A stretch of DNA of 64,000 nt from Saccharopolyspora flava (GCF_900116135.1 NZ_FOZX01000007.1:248001-312000), one strand, 5' to 3'; counted from the first letter of the stretch, positions 37,147 through 46,522 are shown. Notes: generated by a model not told the origin, from the sequence alone. Numbers and translations are program-made.

Positions 37147-39002
37147 CCGAACAGCTCGCCGAGGCGACCCGCGTCGCCGGTGATCTCGGCGGCGCCGCGT
37201 TCGGCGAGGTCGGCGGGCGTGGTGAGGCCGAGCAGGACGCGGCGCAGGTCCGCCTCGTCGAGGGTGACCGTCACGTCGGGCGTGCCCGCCGCCGGTCCGT
37301 CGCCGACGACGTGGACCAGGACTCCGTTGCGCAGGCGCTGGGTGTGCGGACGGCTCCCGGTGAGGTTCCAGCGCACGGTGATCTCGGCGTTCCAGCAGCG
37401 CGGCCCGTCGAGGCGGATCGCGACGGCGTCGAAGAGCTGGTCCAGCGTCAGGGCTCCCAGCACGTCCGGCGACGTGGGGGTGGTCGGGGTGCCGACCGGG
37501 CCGTGCCGGAGTTCGTGAGCGCCCATCAGGTAGAAGTTGCGCCAGGGCCCGTTCTCGCAGCCGTAGCCGAGCTGCTCCAGCGCCTCGGCCTGCAACGTGC
37601 GAGCCGCCGCGTGACCGGGTTCGGCGAACAGCACGTGGTTGAGGACCTGCGCGACCCACCGGAAATCGCCCGCCTCGAAGTACTCGCGGGCGCGTCGGAC
37701 GACCTCGTCGGCGCCGCCCATGAACTCCACGTAGCGCTCGGCGGCCTCGGCAGGCGGGTGCTCCCAGAGGTGGGCCGGGTTGCCGTCGAACCACCCGAGG
37801 TACTTCTGGTACACGGCCTTGGTGTTGTGGCTGACCGAGCCGTAGTAGCCGCGGGCGTGCCAGGCGCGTTCCAGCTTCGGCGGCAGCTCGATCCGCTCGG
37901 CGATCTCCAGCGGCGTCAGCCCCCGGTTGAGCATCCGCAGCGTCTGGTCGTGCAGGTAGGCGTAGAGGTCGCGCTGCTCGGACAGGAACGCGACCACCCG
38001 GTCGTGGCCCCAGGTCGGCCAGTGGTGCGAGGCGAACGCGACGTCGGTCCCCTCGGCGAACAGGTCGACGGTCTCGGTGAGGTGCTCGGCCCACGCGTGC
38101 GGGTCCCGTACCTCGGCGCCGCGCAGCGTCACCAGGTTGTGGAGGTTGTGGGTGGCGTTCTCGGCCGTGCACAGCGCCGCGTGGTCCGGGAAGTGCACGT
38201 TGAGCTCGGCGGGCGCCTCGGTGCCCGGGGTGAGCTGGAAGACCATGCGGATCCCGTCGATCGTCTCGGCCTGCCCGGTCCGGGTGATGTCCAGCGTCGG
38301 CGGGACCAGGCCGATCGCTCCGGTCGAGGTGGTCGGGCCGAGCCCGGCACCGATCTGCCCCCGCGGTCCCTTGGCCAGGGCCGCGCCGTACATGTAGGCG
38401 GAGCGGCGGGCCATCGCGGTTCCGGCGTAGATGTTCTCGCTGACCGCGTGCGCCAGGAAGCCCTCCGGGGCGATCACCGGCAGCTCCCCGGCCAGGTCGT
38501 CGTCGGTGACCACGCCGCGCACGCCGCCGAAGTGGTCTACGTGGCTGTGGGTGTAGAGCACGCCGGTCACCTGGCGATCGCCCCGGTGACGGCGGTAGAG
38601 CGCGAGCGCCGCCGCGGCGGTCTCGGCCGACAGCAGCGGGTCGATCACCAGGACACCGCGCGTGCCCTCCACGAGGGTCATGTTCGACAGGTCGAAACCG
38701 CGGACCTGGTAGATGCCGTCGACGACCTCGAACAGGCCGTGCTCGGCGGCCAGCCGGCTCTGCCGCCACAGGCTCGGGTTGGCCGTGTCCGGGCAGTCCT
38801 GGGACAGGAACCCGTAGCCCTCCACGTCCCACACGGCATCGCCGTCGGCGTTGCGGATGACCGGATCGTCGATCGTGCCGAGGAAACCCCGCCGGACGTC
38901 GTCGAAGTCCTGGACGTCGTCGAACGGGAGGCGGTCCCGCACCACCCGGTTGGCGGTGGCGACACCCGGTCGTGCGGGTTGCGGTCCGGGGTTGTCGGAC
39001 AT
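37101..39002 (-). CDS. Alkyl sulfatase (SdsA1/BDS1-like, metallo-beta-lactamase fold)
   Basis: About 633 residues; the ATG at 39002 is chosen, with AGGAGG 4 bp upstream. The MBL metal site THSHVDHFGGVRG (T-H-x-H-x-D-H) is near residue 150, with further ligand segments TAENATHNLHN and ASHHWPTWGHDRV. A helical dimerisation region (LHDQTLRMLNRGLTPLEIAE) and a C-terminal SCP2-like domain (ALTLDQLFDAVAIRLDGPRC onward) complete the SdsA-type architecture. These enzymes hydrolyse primary or secondary alkyl sulfates such as SDS. No signal peptide is obvious, unlike SdsA1. It stands alone, convergent with the cNMP fragment. Confidence 0.9.
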   Translation of the reverse strand: MSDNPGPQPARPGVATANRVVRDRLPFDDVQDFDDVRRGFLGTIDDPVIRNADGDAVWDVEGYGFLSQDCPDTANPSLWRQSRLAAEHGLFEVVDGIYQVRGFDLSNMTLVEGTRGVLVIDPLLSAETAAAALALYRRHRGDRQVTGVLYTHSHVDHFGGVRGVVTDDDLAGELPVIAPEGFLAHAVSENIYAGTAMARRSAYMYGAALAKGPRGQIGAGLGPTTSTGAIGLVPPTLDITRTGQAETIDGIRMVFQLTPGTEAPAELNVHFPDHAALCTAENATHNLHNLVTLRGAEVRDPHAWAEHLTETVDLFAEGTDVAFASHHWPTWGHDRVVAFLSEQRDLYAYLHDQTLRMLNRGLTPLEIAERIELPPKLERAWHARGYYGSVSHNTKAVYQKYLGWFDGNPAHLWEHPPAEAAERYVEFMGGADEVVRRAREYFEAGDFRWVAQVLNHVLFAEPGHAAARTLQAEALEQLGYGCENGPWRNFYLMGAHELRHGPVGTPTTPTSPDVLGALTLDQLFDAVAIRLDGPRCWNAEITVRWNLTGSRPHTQRLRNGVLVHVVGDGPAAGTPDVTVTLDEADLRRVLLGLTTPADLAERGAAEITGDAGRLGELFGYLAEPDPDFAIVEP

Positions 39003-39102
39003 CACGCCTCCTGTTCGGGACCGGCACGAGCGCTGCGCCCGCCATCGTCACCGCCCCCGACAACCCCCGCCACCGCGACCACCGCCCGCAGAACCGAACC
39101 CG

Positions 39103-39134
39103 CCCGTCGTCTCACCGGGTGGTGAGACGACGGG
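39103..39134. terminator. 14 bp perfect hairpin after the lipase gene
   Basis: CCCGTCGTCTCACC, loop gggt, GGTGAGACGACGGG. It lies just 3' of the lipase stop (minus strand) and has no U-run. It is the most canonical short-loop terminator hairpin in the window. Confidence 0.7.
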
Positions 39135-39141
39135 ACGGGGG

Positions 39142-40062
39142 TCAGCGGTCTTTGTCGGTGATGGCTCGCCAGGCGAGGGCCACCGGGGAGCGGCCTTCGG
39201 TGGTGTCGGTGGGGGTTCCGCCGTTGTGGACGTGGCGGAGGTTGAAGTGGTGGTCGCCGCGGACCTCGGTGCGGATCGTGCCGTGGGTGACCTCGAGCTG
39301 GTTGCCGCCGAGGTAGAGGTACTTGTGGTTGGCGCGGTAGTCGATGTCGATGGCGGATTCGCCCTTGACGGTCTGGTCCTCGTTCGAACCGGCGAAACTC
39401 CAGTCGACGCTGCGGGCCCACGGTTGGCTGAGGCGGTTCTCCGGCAGGTGCAGCACGCGCATGAACTCCGAGTCCGGCAGCATCGACTTCCACTGCGTGT
39501 CGTCGCGGCCCTCCTTGGGGATCACGCCCTGGTGCGGGGTGCCGAGGGTGATCACGTCGTCGACGTGGAGGTCCGCGGGGCTGCCGTCGGAGTTCTTCGG
39601 GAACCCGTCCCAGCCCTGCGCGGTGCCCAGCAGCGCGACCCGGGTGACCAGGCCGCCCATCGAGTGCGCGACGATGTCGATCTTCTCGCCGTCGTGGCTC
39701 GCGAGCTGGTGGGCGAAGGCGGCGGCGACGTGCTTGATGCGGGTGTTGCGGGTCCCGTCGTTGTTGCCGTCGTCGCTGATGTCGGGGTAGTGGACGCCGT
39801 CGCGGCAGTTCTTCGACTCGTAGTCGCCGTCGTAGTAGCGCAGCAGGTAGAGCTTGCTCGGCTGCATCCCCTGCTCGTCGACGAAGTGGTCGACGGCGTT
39901 GCCCCAGGTCTCGTCGCAGTCCTTCGGGCCGCCCCAGCCGTGCACGAAGTAGACCGGATTCTGGTCCGTCGCAACGGGTTGCGCGGTGGAGGTGCCGGTC
40001 AGCGTCGCGCCGATGATCCCGGCGACGACGGTGACGACGGCCGTGCGAGCGATGCGTTTCAT
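39142..40062 (-). CDS. Secreted lipase/esterase (alpha/beta hydrolase, class 2 lipase-like)
   Basis: The 306-residue protein has a signal peptide: basic MKRIAR, hydrophobic VVTVVAGIIGATLTG, and a probable cut near TAQPVA. The fold begins NPVYFVHGWGG (oxyanion HG), with the nucleophile elbow IVAHSMGGLVTR. A likely acid is in the DVITLGTPHQG region, and a late GDHHFNLRH provides the histidine. Cysteines in PKDCDET and SKNCRDG may form a disulfide. It is an extracellular lipase or esterase, possibly for triglycerides. It is monocistronic, with its own hairpin terminator. Confidence 0.88.
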   Translation of the reverse strand: MKRIARTAVVTVVAGIIGATLTGTSTAQPVATDQNPVYFVHGWGGPKDCDETWGNAVDHFVDEQGMQPSKLYLLRYYDGDYESKNCRDGVHYPDISDDGNNDGTRNTRIKHVAAAFAHQLASHDGEKIDIVAHSMGGLVTRVALLGTAQGWDGFPKNSDGSPADLHVDDVITLGTPHQGVIPKEGRDDTQWKSMLPDSEFMRVLHLPENRLSQPWARSVDWSFAGSNEDQTVKGESAIDIDYRANHKYLYLGGNQLEVTHGTIRTEVRGDHHFNLRHVHNGGTPTDTTEGRSPVALAWRAITDKDR

Positions 40063-40197
40063 GTTCCCCAGTCCTTCTCTCTTCGGCGACGGATCACGTC
40101 GAGGAATTGATCAGGATGGTAGGGCGCACCGATTCCGGCCATGTGCACTTCGCCCAGATTTCCGGCCCACTCGTGCACGGTGCTCAGCGCTGCGGGG

Positions 40198-40623
40198 TCA
40201 GGCGAGCGAGGCGGTCAGCGAGATCGTCGTGCCGGTCAGCGCCTGGCTGACCGGGCAGTTGGCCTTGGCGTCCTCGGCCGCGGCCCGGAAGCCGTCCTCG
40301 TCGATGCCGGGGACCTGGGCCTCGACGGTGAGGTGGATTCCGGTGATGCCCTGGCCCGGTTTGAAGGTGACCTCGGCCTTCGTGTTGAGCTCGGTGGGCG
40401 GCGTGCCGGCCTGGGACAGGCCGTTGGACAGCGCCATCGAGTAGCAGCTCGAGTGGGCGGCGGCGATGAGCTCCTCGGGCGAGGTCTTGCCGTTCGGGTC
40501 CTCCGCGCGCGACGGCCAGGACACCGCGTACTGCCCGACCTGGGAGGAGTCCAGGGACACGGTCCCGGAACCCTCCATGAGAGTGCCCTTCCACACGGTG
40601 TGCGCACTGCGCGTCGTGCTCAT
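40198..40623 (-). CDS. OsmC-family peroxiredoxin
   Basis: The 141-residue protein has the two OsmC redox cysteines, in AAAHSSCYSMALSNGL and AKANCPVSQALTG, with the usual N-terminal beta-sheet (GTVSLDSSQVGQYAVSWPSR, PEELIAA). OsmC proteins reduce organic hydroperoxides. Length and motif spacing match the OsmC rather than the Ohr subgroup. It is a single gene, with the DUF4190 gene upstream on the same strand. Confidence 0.93.
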   Translation of the reverse strand: MSTTRSAHTVWKGTLMEGSGTVSLDSSQVGQYAVSWPSRAEDPNGKTSPEELIAAAHSSCYSMALSNGLSQAGTPPTELNTKAEVTFKPGQGITGIHLTVEAQVPGIDEDGFRAAAEDAKANCPVSQALTGTTISLTASLA

Positions 40624-40720
40624 CCCAGTCCTCCCTGCTCAACGACGAATCCCGGCCCGGTGCCTCTCACCGGCCCTGCTCCAGGATCCGCCCGAGCCCG
40701 GCCTCTCGCACACCGTCCCC

Positions 40721-41077
40721 TCAGCGCGGGAGGCTGGTCGCGTTCAGCAGGACCCAGCCGACGCAGATGATGAGGGCGATGAGGGACAGAGTGATCCCCA
40801 CCTTCGCGGTCGTGGGGTTGGAGGCCTTGCCCACGTGCGCCCGCAGCACGCCGACCGCTCCCAGACCGATGCCGATGATCCCGCCGAACAACATCGTCAG
40901 CCACGCGACGGGACCGGAGAACAGCAGGATCTCGGGCACGGGGAAGAGGCTCGTCAGCGGGAAGAGCGCCGCGACGCAGGCCACGATCCCCACGACCAGT
41001 GCGGCGATGCCGAAGCCGTTCCCGGACTTCCGCCCGTCCGCCGCATCGTGCGAAGCCGATGACAACGTTTCGCTCAT
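40721..41077 (-). CDS. DUF4190-type small membrane protein
   Basis: The 118-residue protein has a polar N-terminus (MSETLSSASHDAADGRKSG). Three hydrophobic segments follow: GIAALVVGIVACVAALFPL, WLTMLFGGIIGIGLGAVGVL and VGITLSLIALIICVGWVLL. The alternation of short helices with a G-x-x-L-G-x-x-G centre is typical of DUF4190 proteins of actinomycetes. Function is unknown; an envelope location is predicted. Confidence 0.75.
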   Translation of the reverse strand: MSETLSSASHDAADGRKSGNGFGIAALVVGIVACVAALFPLTSLFPVPEILLFSGPVAWLTMLFGGIIGIGLGAVGVLRAHVGKASNPTTAKVGITLSLIALIICVGWVLLNATSLPR

Positions 41078-41149
41078 GCCCGCGAGGCTAGAACCTCCAC
41101 CCGCACCTCAACTCGGATTCACCTGATCCCGCCCGAAACATCCCCAGGT

Positions 41150-41193
41150 GTCGAAAACCCCGGTTTTCACACGACGAAAACCGGGGTTTTCGA
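41150..41193. repeat. Hairpin with 19 bp perfect arms, CCCCGGTTTTC family
   Basis: GTCGAAAACCCCGGTTTTC (41150-41168) and its complement (41175-41193) flank the loop acacgac. The same core, with loop acgcgac and 22 bp arms, recurs at 51734-51784. It lies 3' of the thioesterase remnant and is probably a terminator. Confidence 0.75.
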
Positions 41194-41290
41194 CGCGAGT
41201 GGACACGTTCTGGATGAGCAATGGGTTCAGTGAAGAGTGAAATCAATGGGTATGCTGCTGATCGGGGAAGGCGCCGGGAGGTGTGCGGGG

Positions 41291-41521
41291 TCAGCCGGGA
41301 AGGTCGAGGCGGATGCCCGCGAGTTGGGTGGAGTGGGCGACTAGGCGGTCTCGGCTGTCCCAGATGAAGCAGCTTTCGTCGACCCGGTCCAGGATCGGCG
41401 GGCCGAGTTCGCCGGTGACGGGAACGCAGTCCGCCTGCGCGCAGTCGACCGGTTCGGGCACACCGCCGTCCCACTGCGGCGCGGCGCCCGGATCGAGGGC
41501 TCCGAGGGTGTATCGCCGCAC
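41291..41521 (-). pseudogene. C-terminal remnant of an acyl-CoA thioesterase-like protein
   Basis: The frame from GTG 41521 gives 76 residues ending ESCFIWDSRDRLVAHSTQLA and GIRLDLPG. The W-D-S-x-x-R-L-V-A-x-S-x-Q-L-A ending is typical of hotdog acyl-CoA thioesterase C-termini, but the rest of the roughly 250-residue protein is missing. A GAAAGG precedes the GTG, so a short product could still be made. It sits 18 bp downstream of the DUF3237 gene. Confidence 0.5.
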
Positions 41522-41538
41522 CTTTCGGGTTCGGGGGA

Positions 41539-42003
41539 TCAGTCGAGCGTGTAGAGGTCGTAGGCGACGGCGTCGGGGTGGCGGGCCGCGTAGGCGACGA
41601 AGACGGCGCGGTTGATCCAGTAGTAGCGGGGGTCGCCGGTCTCCAGCCGGACGGTGACGCGGAAGTAGTACTCGCGCGGGTCCACCTCGTCCCCGGCGGC
41701 CAGGCGCTCCAGCACCTCCGGCGGGCCGTGGCGGACGCCGGAAGTGGCGAGGTAGATCAGGGCGCCGTCGTGGGTGCGCGCGGTGTAGCGGGTGTCGATG
41801 GTGGCGGCGCCGTCGTCGTGCACGAGCTGCCAGTCCGCGCCGCCGGGCAGGATCTCGCCGCTGAGCCGCTCCCCGGTGATGCTGCCGCCGGTGATCGGGA
41901 TGATGCGGCGCAGGCCGTGCGGGGTCTGCCCGAGGGTCTGGACCGGGTCCAGGAGCACGTGGACGTGGGCGATCTTGGTCAGCGTCGGTTCCGGGAGTCC
42001 CAT
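41539..42003 (-). CDS. DUF3237-family protein
   Basis: The 154-residue protein shows the DUF3237 beta-barrel pattern: LRRIIPITGGSITGERLSGE, ILPGGADWQLVHDDG, TIDTRYTARTHDGALIYLAT, YYFRVTVRLETGDPRYYWIN and RAVFVAYAAR. Family function is not established, though it is often near aromatic or steroid catabolic genes. It starts 4 bp after the GH2 stop on the same strand, so it is probably translated from the same message as the secreted beta-galactosidase-like enzyme. Confidence 0.85.
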   Translation of the reverse strand: MGLPEPTLTKIAHVHVLLDPVQTLGQTPHGLRRIIPITGGSITGERLSGEILPGGADWQLVHDDGAATIDTRYTARTHDGALIYLATSGVRHGPPEVLERLAAGDEVDPREYYFRVTVRLETGDPRYYWINRAVFVAYAARHPDAVAYDLYTLD

Positions 42004-42007
42004 GGCC

Positions 42008-45000
42008 TCAGCTTCCCTCCGGCATCCCCGCCCGCGCTTCTCCGGGGGTCAGCGGGCGGATCGTGAGGGTGTTGTCGTAGCCGATGTCGGGCCGCACCTG
42101 GTAGCGCTCGCGAACCGGGTTGGGGGTGCCGCCGACGCCGGTGACGGCGTGGTCGGCGTGCAGGGTGGTCCAGCCGTCGTTGCGGTGCAGCTGGAACGGG
42201 TAGGCGGCGCGGTCGAGGTCGTCGTAGGAGCTCACGCCGACGTTCGGCGCGCCCGCGACCAGCAGGCCGCCGGTGTCGCCGTCGGTGAGCAGCGCCCAGC
42301 GGGCGTCGGTGTGGTTGCCGTGGTCCTGCGGCCGGTGGTACTCGACGTACTGCTCGTCCACGGTGGAGGAGTGGACCCCGATGGGGCTGCCGTTCTTGCG
42401 GTCGTTGTAGCTCTCGGCCTCCCGCCCGTACCAGCTGAAGCGCTCGAAGCGGTCCGGGATCGCCAGCGAGACCCCGATGCGCGGCAGGTAGGGCAGCTCC
42501 CGCATCCCGCCTTGCGGCGTGACCCGGTGGCCGAGTCGCAGGGTGCCGTCCCGGCCGATCGTGTAGGTCAGGGTCTGGTCGAACCAGGAGCCGGCCACGT
42601 CGGGCGCGGCGACGCGGCTGTCGACGACGATCCGGGCCGCGCCGTCGGGAGCGGCCTCGACGCGCTGTCCGGTGGTGGTCGTGACGAGGCGGTCGAGCCC
42701 GGCGTCGCGCCAGGCCTCGCCTTCCGCATCGCCCCAGGCGAAGGTCTCGTTGCTGATCGGGGCGCGCCACGCGTCGAGCTTCGGGCCGCCGGTGATCAGC
42801 TCCTGCTCGCCGGACAGGATCGACGACAGCGCGCCCTCGTCGAACCGGTAGGTCACGCCCGCCGCCGAGGCGGTCACGGTCGAGCCGTCCTCGCGGACCT
42901 GCACCGGCGGCCCGTCGGCCGGGTGCGGTGCGAGTCCCGGAACGGTGCCGCCGCCGAGCGGGAACTGGTCGTGGGCGAGCACGTGCCCGGCGGGGAGCCC
43001 GGGCCGGGCGCCGGTGGTGACGGCCTCGACGGTGAGGAACCGCTCGCGGTCGTCCGGATTCGGCGGTACCGCAACGGGTTTCGTCCACGTCGAGTCGGGG
43101 TCCACGCGCAGCGGCTGCCGCTGCTCGGCCACGACCCGGGAGCCCTCGACGACCTTCCAGCGCAGGTCGAGGTCGTCGGTGCCGGTGAACTGCCGCTCGT
43201 TGGTCACCGACAACGTCCCGTCGTCGAAGGCGAAGCGCAGCGGCTGATGCGCCCACGCCAGCTCCGCGGTCTCCGGCTGAGGCCGGCGGTCGGCGCCGAC
43301 CAGGCCGTCGATGCCGGACAGGCTGGAGCCGTAGGACAGGTGGGTGCCCTCGTCGTCGACGCGGTCGAAGTCCAGCGCCAGCAGCGCCCCGCCTGCCGGT
43401 TCGGGTGCGGCGAGCTCATCGGGGGACAGGGCGCGGTCGTAGATGCGGGCGTCGTCGATGGCGCCGCGGCCCATCCAGCCGACGTCCGACGGGTCGTTCC
43501 AGGAGGTTTCGAAGTCCCGGCCGATGTTGACCTCGGCCGAGGAGCGGTCGATGGCGCCGGTGAACGGCGTGCTGCCGACCTCCTTCCCGTCGATGAACAG
43601 GCGCAGCGCGGTGCCGTCGTAGGTGCCGCTGACCCGGTGCCAGGCGCCGTAGAAGTCCGCGGGCACCTCGGCCCGCACCGTGCGCCACGTGCCGCTGTGG
43701 ATGTGGAACTCGAGCGTGTTCTCCGAGGCCATCTTCAGCGCGTACTGGTGGTCGCCCTTGCCGAGGATGCGGAAATCCCCGGTCCAGTCACCGGGTTTGA
43801 CCCAGGCGTCCAGCGTCAGCGCCGTGCCGGTGATGTCCAGCTTGCGATCGCGGTAGACCTCCACGAAGTCGTCCAGGCCCGACAGGTTCAGCGCCTTGCC
43901 GCGATGTCCGTCGACGAGCTCGGGCTTGCCGGTCAGGTGCGCGGAGATGTCGTTGCCGGAGGAATCCGGTGTGGTGCGCGTGGGTTGGCGGATGTTCTGC
44001 TCGGCCCAGTCCCAGATGAACCCGCCCTGGGTCTGCGGGTGGGCGCGGATGATGTCCCAGAACTCGTCGAAGTTGCCGAGGCTGTTGCCCATCGCGTGCG
44101 CGTACTCGCCGAAGATGAGCGGTTTGGTGGTGGTCTGCGCCTGCTCGGCGAACTTCTCCGGCGACGGGTACCGCGGACCCCACACGTCGGCGAAGGGCGC
44201 GTCGCCGTCGGGGTCGTTGGACTGGTGGTAGACCAGCCGCGTCGGGTCGTTGCGCTTGACCCAGTCGGCCATCTCGTAGTGGTGGGCGCCGAGCCCGGCC
44301 TCGTTGCCGGTGTCCCACAGGAAGATGCTCGGGTGGTTCTTGTCCCGCTCGACCATGCCGATCATCCGGTCCAGGAAGGCCTTTCGCCATTCCGGTTGAT
44401 CGGCCTGGCACCAGTCGGTGCAGTCCTCGTGGTTGTGGGTCTCGATGTCGACCTCGTCGTCGATCCACAGCCCGCGCCGATCGGCCAGCTCGTAGAAGTG
44501 CGGGTCGGCCGGGTAGTGCGAGGTGCGCACGGCGTTGACGTTGAGCTGCTTCATCAGGTCGACGTCGCGTTCCTGCGCCGCGCGGGGCACGTGCCTGCCG
44601 TGGTCGGGGTCGGTCTCGGCGCGGTTGACGCCCTTGAACAGGGTGCGCTGGCCGTTGACGAGCAGTTGCCGGTCGCGGATCTCGATCTCGCGGAAGCCGA
44701 CCGTCTCGCTGGTGATGTGGCCGACCGCGCCGTCCGGACCGGTGAGGGTGAGCACCACGGTGTAGAGGTTCGGGGTCTCGTCGGTCCACTTGGCGGGGTC
44801 GCGCACCGGCATGTCCAGCCGAACCTGCGCGTCCGGGCCGGTCACCTCGACGTCCCGGCTGACCGTCCCGACTTCGGCGCCGCCGGGATCGCGCAGCGAG
44901 GCCGTGACGCGGTGCGGGCCGGTCGTGCCGCCCGGGCGGTGCCCGAGGTCGACGGCGGCCGAGAGGGTCGCGTCGGTGTAGGTGTCGTCGAGGTCGGTCC

Positions 45001-45763
45001 GCAGCGTCACGTCGCGCACGTGCGTCGCGGGCGCGGACTGGAGCTCGACGGAGCGGAAGATGCCCGAGTACCGCCACTGGTCGACGTCCTCCAGGTAGGA
45101 GCCGGCGCTCCAGCGGTGCACCTGCACGGCGATGCGGTTGGTGCCCGGGTGCAGGGCGCGGGAGATGTCGAACTCGGCCGGGGTGTACCCGCCCTGGTCG
45201 TAGCCGATGTAGCGGCCGTTGACCCACACGAAGAACCCGGAGGTGACGCCGTCGAAGCGCACCGTGGTGCGGCGCGGTTCCCAGTCGGCGGGCAGGTCGA
45301 AGTCGCGGGTGTAGGCCGCGGTCGGGTTGACGTCCCGGGGCACGCGCGGCGGGTCGTCGGGCTGGACCTCGGTGGCGATGTTGCGGAACATCGGGTGGTC
45401 GAGCCCGTCGGTCTGCCAGGTGTGCGGGACCGTCACCGCGCGCCAGCCCGAGGTGTCGTAGCCCTCGGCGTAGAAGCCGGGCGGCACGTCCTCGGGGCGG
45501 TCGGCCATCGCGATCCGCCACTGGCCGTCGAGGGACTGAGTGAAGGGCGTGCGCTCCTCGCCGCGCGCCGCCGCCTCGACGTCGTCGTAGGGGCGCAGCA
45601 GCGCGTGCGGTGCCTCCTGCCCCTCGCCGACCTGCTGCGGATCGTCGAGGTAGGCGTGCACGTCACCACCGGGAATCCCGGGCCCGGGTGGCTCGGCGGC
45701 GGCCGCACCGCTCGCACCGAGGAAGACCAGCAGGGTTGACACGAGAGCGCACACGCGACGCAC
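42008..45763 (-). CDS. Secreted glycoside hydrolase family 2 (beta-galactosidase type) with an internal LamG domain
   Basis: The 1251-residue protein starts at GTG, 6 bp after GGAGG. The signal peptide is MRRVCALVSTLLVFLGASGA then AAAEPP. GH2 sugar-binding, immunoglobulin-like and TIM-barrel domains occupy about residues 40-590. The acid/base Glu is in LWDTGNEAGLG (about 484) and the nucleophile Glu in FGEYAHAMGN (about 551). A LamG-like jelly roll is inserted at about 595-785 (ALTLDAWVKPGDWTGDFRIL, YGAWHRVSGTYDGTALRLFI). The C-terminal beta-galactosidase small-chain-like domains then resume. The enzyme is expected outside the cell on beta-galactosides, with the LamG part perhaps binding a polymer. 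Other beta-glycosidase specificities of GH2 are possible. Confidence 0.93.
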   Translation of the reverse strand: MRRVCALVSTLLVFLGASGAAAAEPPGPGIPGGDVHAYLDDPQQVGEGQEAPHALLRPYDDVEAAARGEERTPFTQSLDGQWRIAMADRPEDVPPGFYAEGYDTSGWRAVTVPHTWQTDGLDHPMFRNIATEVQPDDPPRVPRDVNPTAAYTRDFDLPADWEPRRTTVRFDGVTSGFFVWVNGRYIGYDQGGYTPAEFDISRALHPGTNRIAVQVHRWSAGSYLEDVDQWRYSGIFRSVELQSAPATHVRDVTLRTDLDDTYTDATLSAAVDLGHRPGGTTGPHRVTASLRDPGGAEVGTVSRDVEVTGPDAQVRLDMPVRDPAKWTDETPNLYTVVLTLTGPDGAVGHITSETVGFREIEIRDRQLLVNGQRTLFKGVNRAETDPDHGRHVPRAAQERDVDLMKQLNVNAVRTSHYPADPHFYELADRRGLWIDDEVDIETHNHEDCTDWCQADQPEWRKAFLDRMIGMVERDKNHPSIFLWDTGNEAGLGAHHYEMADWVKRNDPTRLVYHQSNDPDGDAPFADVWGPRYPSPEKFAEQAQTTTKPLIFGEYAHAMGNSLGNFDEFWDIIRAHPQTQGGFIWDWAEQNIRQPTRTTPDSSGNDISAHLTGKPELVDGHRGKALNLSGLDDFVEVYRDRKLDITGTALTLDAWVKPGDWTGDFRILGKGDHQYALKMASENTLEFHIHSGTWRTVRAEVPADFYGAWHRVSGTYDGTALRLFIDGKEVGSTPFTGAIDRSSAEVNIGRDFETSWNDPSDVGWMGRGAIDDARIYDRALSPDELAAPEPAGGALLALDFDRVDDEGTHLSYGSSLSGIDGLVGADRRPQPETAELAWAHQPLRFAFDDGTLSVTNERQFTGTDDLDLRWKVVEGSRVVAEQRQPLRVDPDSTWTKPVAVPPNPDDRERFLTVEAVTTGARPGLPAGHVLAHDQFPLGGGTVPGLAPHPADGPPVQVREDGSTVTASAAGVTYRFDEGALSSILSGEQELITGGPKLDAWRAPISNETFAWGDAEGEAWRDAGLDRLVTTTTGQRVEAAPDGAARIVVDSRVAAPDVAGSWFDQTLTYTIGRDGTLRLGHRVTPQGGMRELPYLPRIGVSLAIPDRFERFSWYGREAESYNDRKNGSPIGVHSSTVDEQYVEYHRPQDHGNHTDARWALLTDGDTGGLLVAGAPNVGVSSYDDLDRAAYPFQLHRNDGWTTLHADHAVTGVGGTPNPVRERYQVRPDIGYDNTLTIRPLTPGEARAGMPEGS

Positions 45764-45797
45764 GTTGAACCTCCACGGTCAAACAGAACCGAACAAG

Positions 45798-45826
45798 AGA
45801 ACACAGGCTCGGTCGTCGACCGTCAA
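45798..45826 (-). promoter_or_regulatory. Promoter with overlapping palindrome upstream of GH2
   Basis: On the minus strand TTGACG (45826-45821), a 17 bp spacer and TGTTCT (45803-45798) lie about 35 bp before the GTG. The 13 bp palindrome CGGTCGTCGACCG (45810-45822) overlaps the -35 and spacer and may be a repressor site. Confidence 0.4.
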
Positions 45827-45877
45827 TGGTTCCTTCGGGGCATCTCGCCGCATTCGGCGCTTTTCGGGCCCCGGAGG

Positions 45878-46522
45878 TCAGGACATGCCGGACTCGCGCA
45901 GCGTGATGTTGAGCCGCCCGCCGCTCATCCCCAGACCCGGATCGGCGCTTCCCGGCAGGGTCCGCGGCACACCGTGGTAGGCCATCCGCGACGGCCCGCC
46001 GAAGACGAACAGATCGCCCGAGCGCAGCGGGACGTCGGTGTAGGGCTGCGCGCGGTTCTCGGTGTTGCCGAAGCGGAACACGCACTCATCACCCAGGCTC
46101 AGCGACACCACGGGGCTGCGGCTGAGCTCGTCGCGGTCCTGGTGCATCCCCATGCGCGCGTGCGCGTCGTAGAAGTTCACCAGCGCGACGTCCGGGTCGA
46201 ACGGCGGCTCGTCCGGCAGGGTTTCGGCGACGGCCCGCGCACCCAGCTCGGCCAGCCAGCCCGGCAGCGGCTTGACCGGTGACCCGTCGCCGTCGTCGAC
46301 CGTCCGGGAGTAGCGGTACGGGTACCAGTGCCAGCCCAGGCACACCGTGCGCACCGACATCCGGCCACCGCTGGGCAACCGCGCCGAGCGCAACCCCGCC
46401 GGCGGTCGCGCCCACTCGCGGCAGGCCTCCACCAGCCGCCGCTGCCACTCCGGCGACAGCCACTCGGGGACGTGCACCGCCCCCGGGGCGATCTCGGTGC
46501 GCGGACGCGGGAACAGCTCCAT
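45878..46522 (-). CDS. alkB: AlkB-type alpha-ketoglutarate-dependent DNA dealkylase
   Basis: About 214 residues; ATG 46522 is chosen over the GTG one codon earlier. AlkB motifs: VCLGWHWYPYRYSRT, then VALVNFYDAHARMGMHQDRD with the H-x-D iron ligands, LSLGDECVFRFG, LRSGDLFVFGGPSRMAYHGV with the distal His, and GGRLNITLRES with the two arginines that bind 2-oxoglutarate. It repairs methylated DNA bases by oxidative demethylation. There is no ada or alkA gene adjacent. The neighbour upstream is a manganese pump. Confidence 0.93.
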   Translation of the reverse strand: MELFPRPRTEIAPGAVHVPEWLSPEWQRRLVEACREWARPPAGLRSARLPSGGRMSVRTVCLGWHWYPYRYSRTVDDGDGSPVKPLPGWLAELGARAVAETLPDEPPFDPDVALVNFYDAHARMGMHQDRDELSRSPVVSLSLGDECVFRFGNTENRAQPYTDVPLRSGDLFVFGGPSRMAYHGVPRTLPGSADPGLGMSGGRLNITLRESGMS

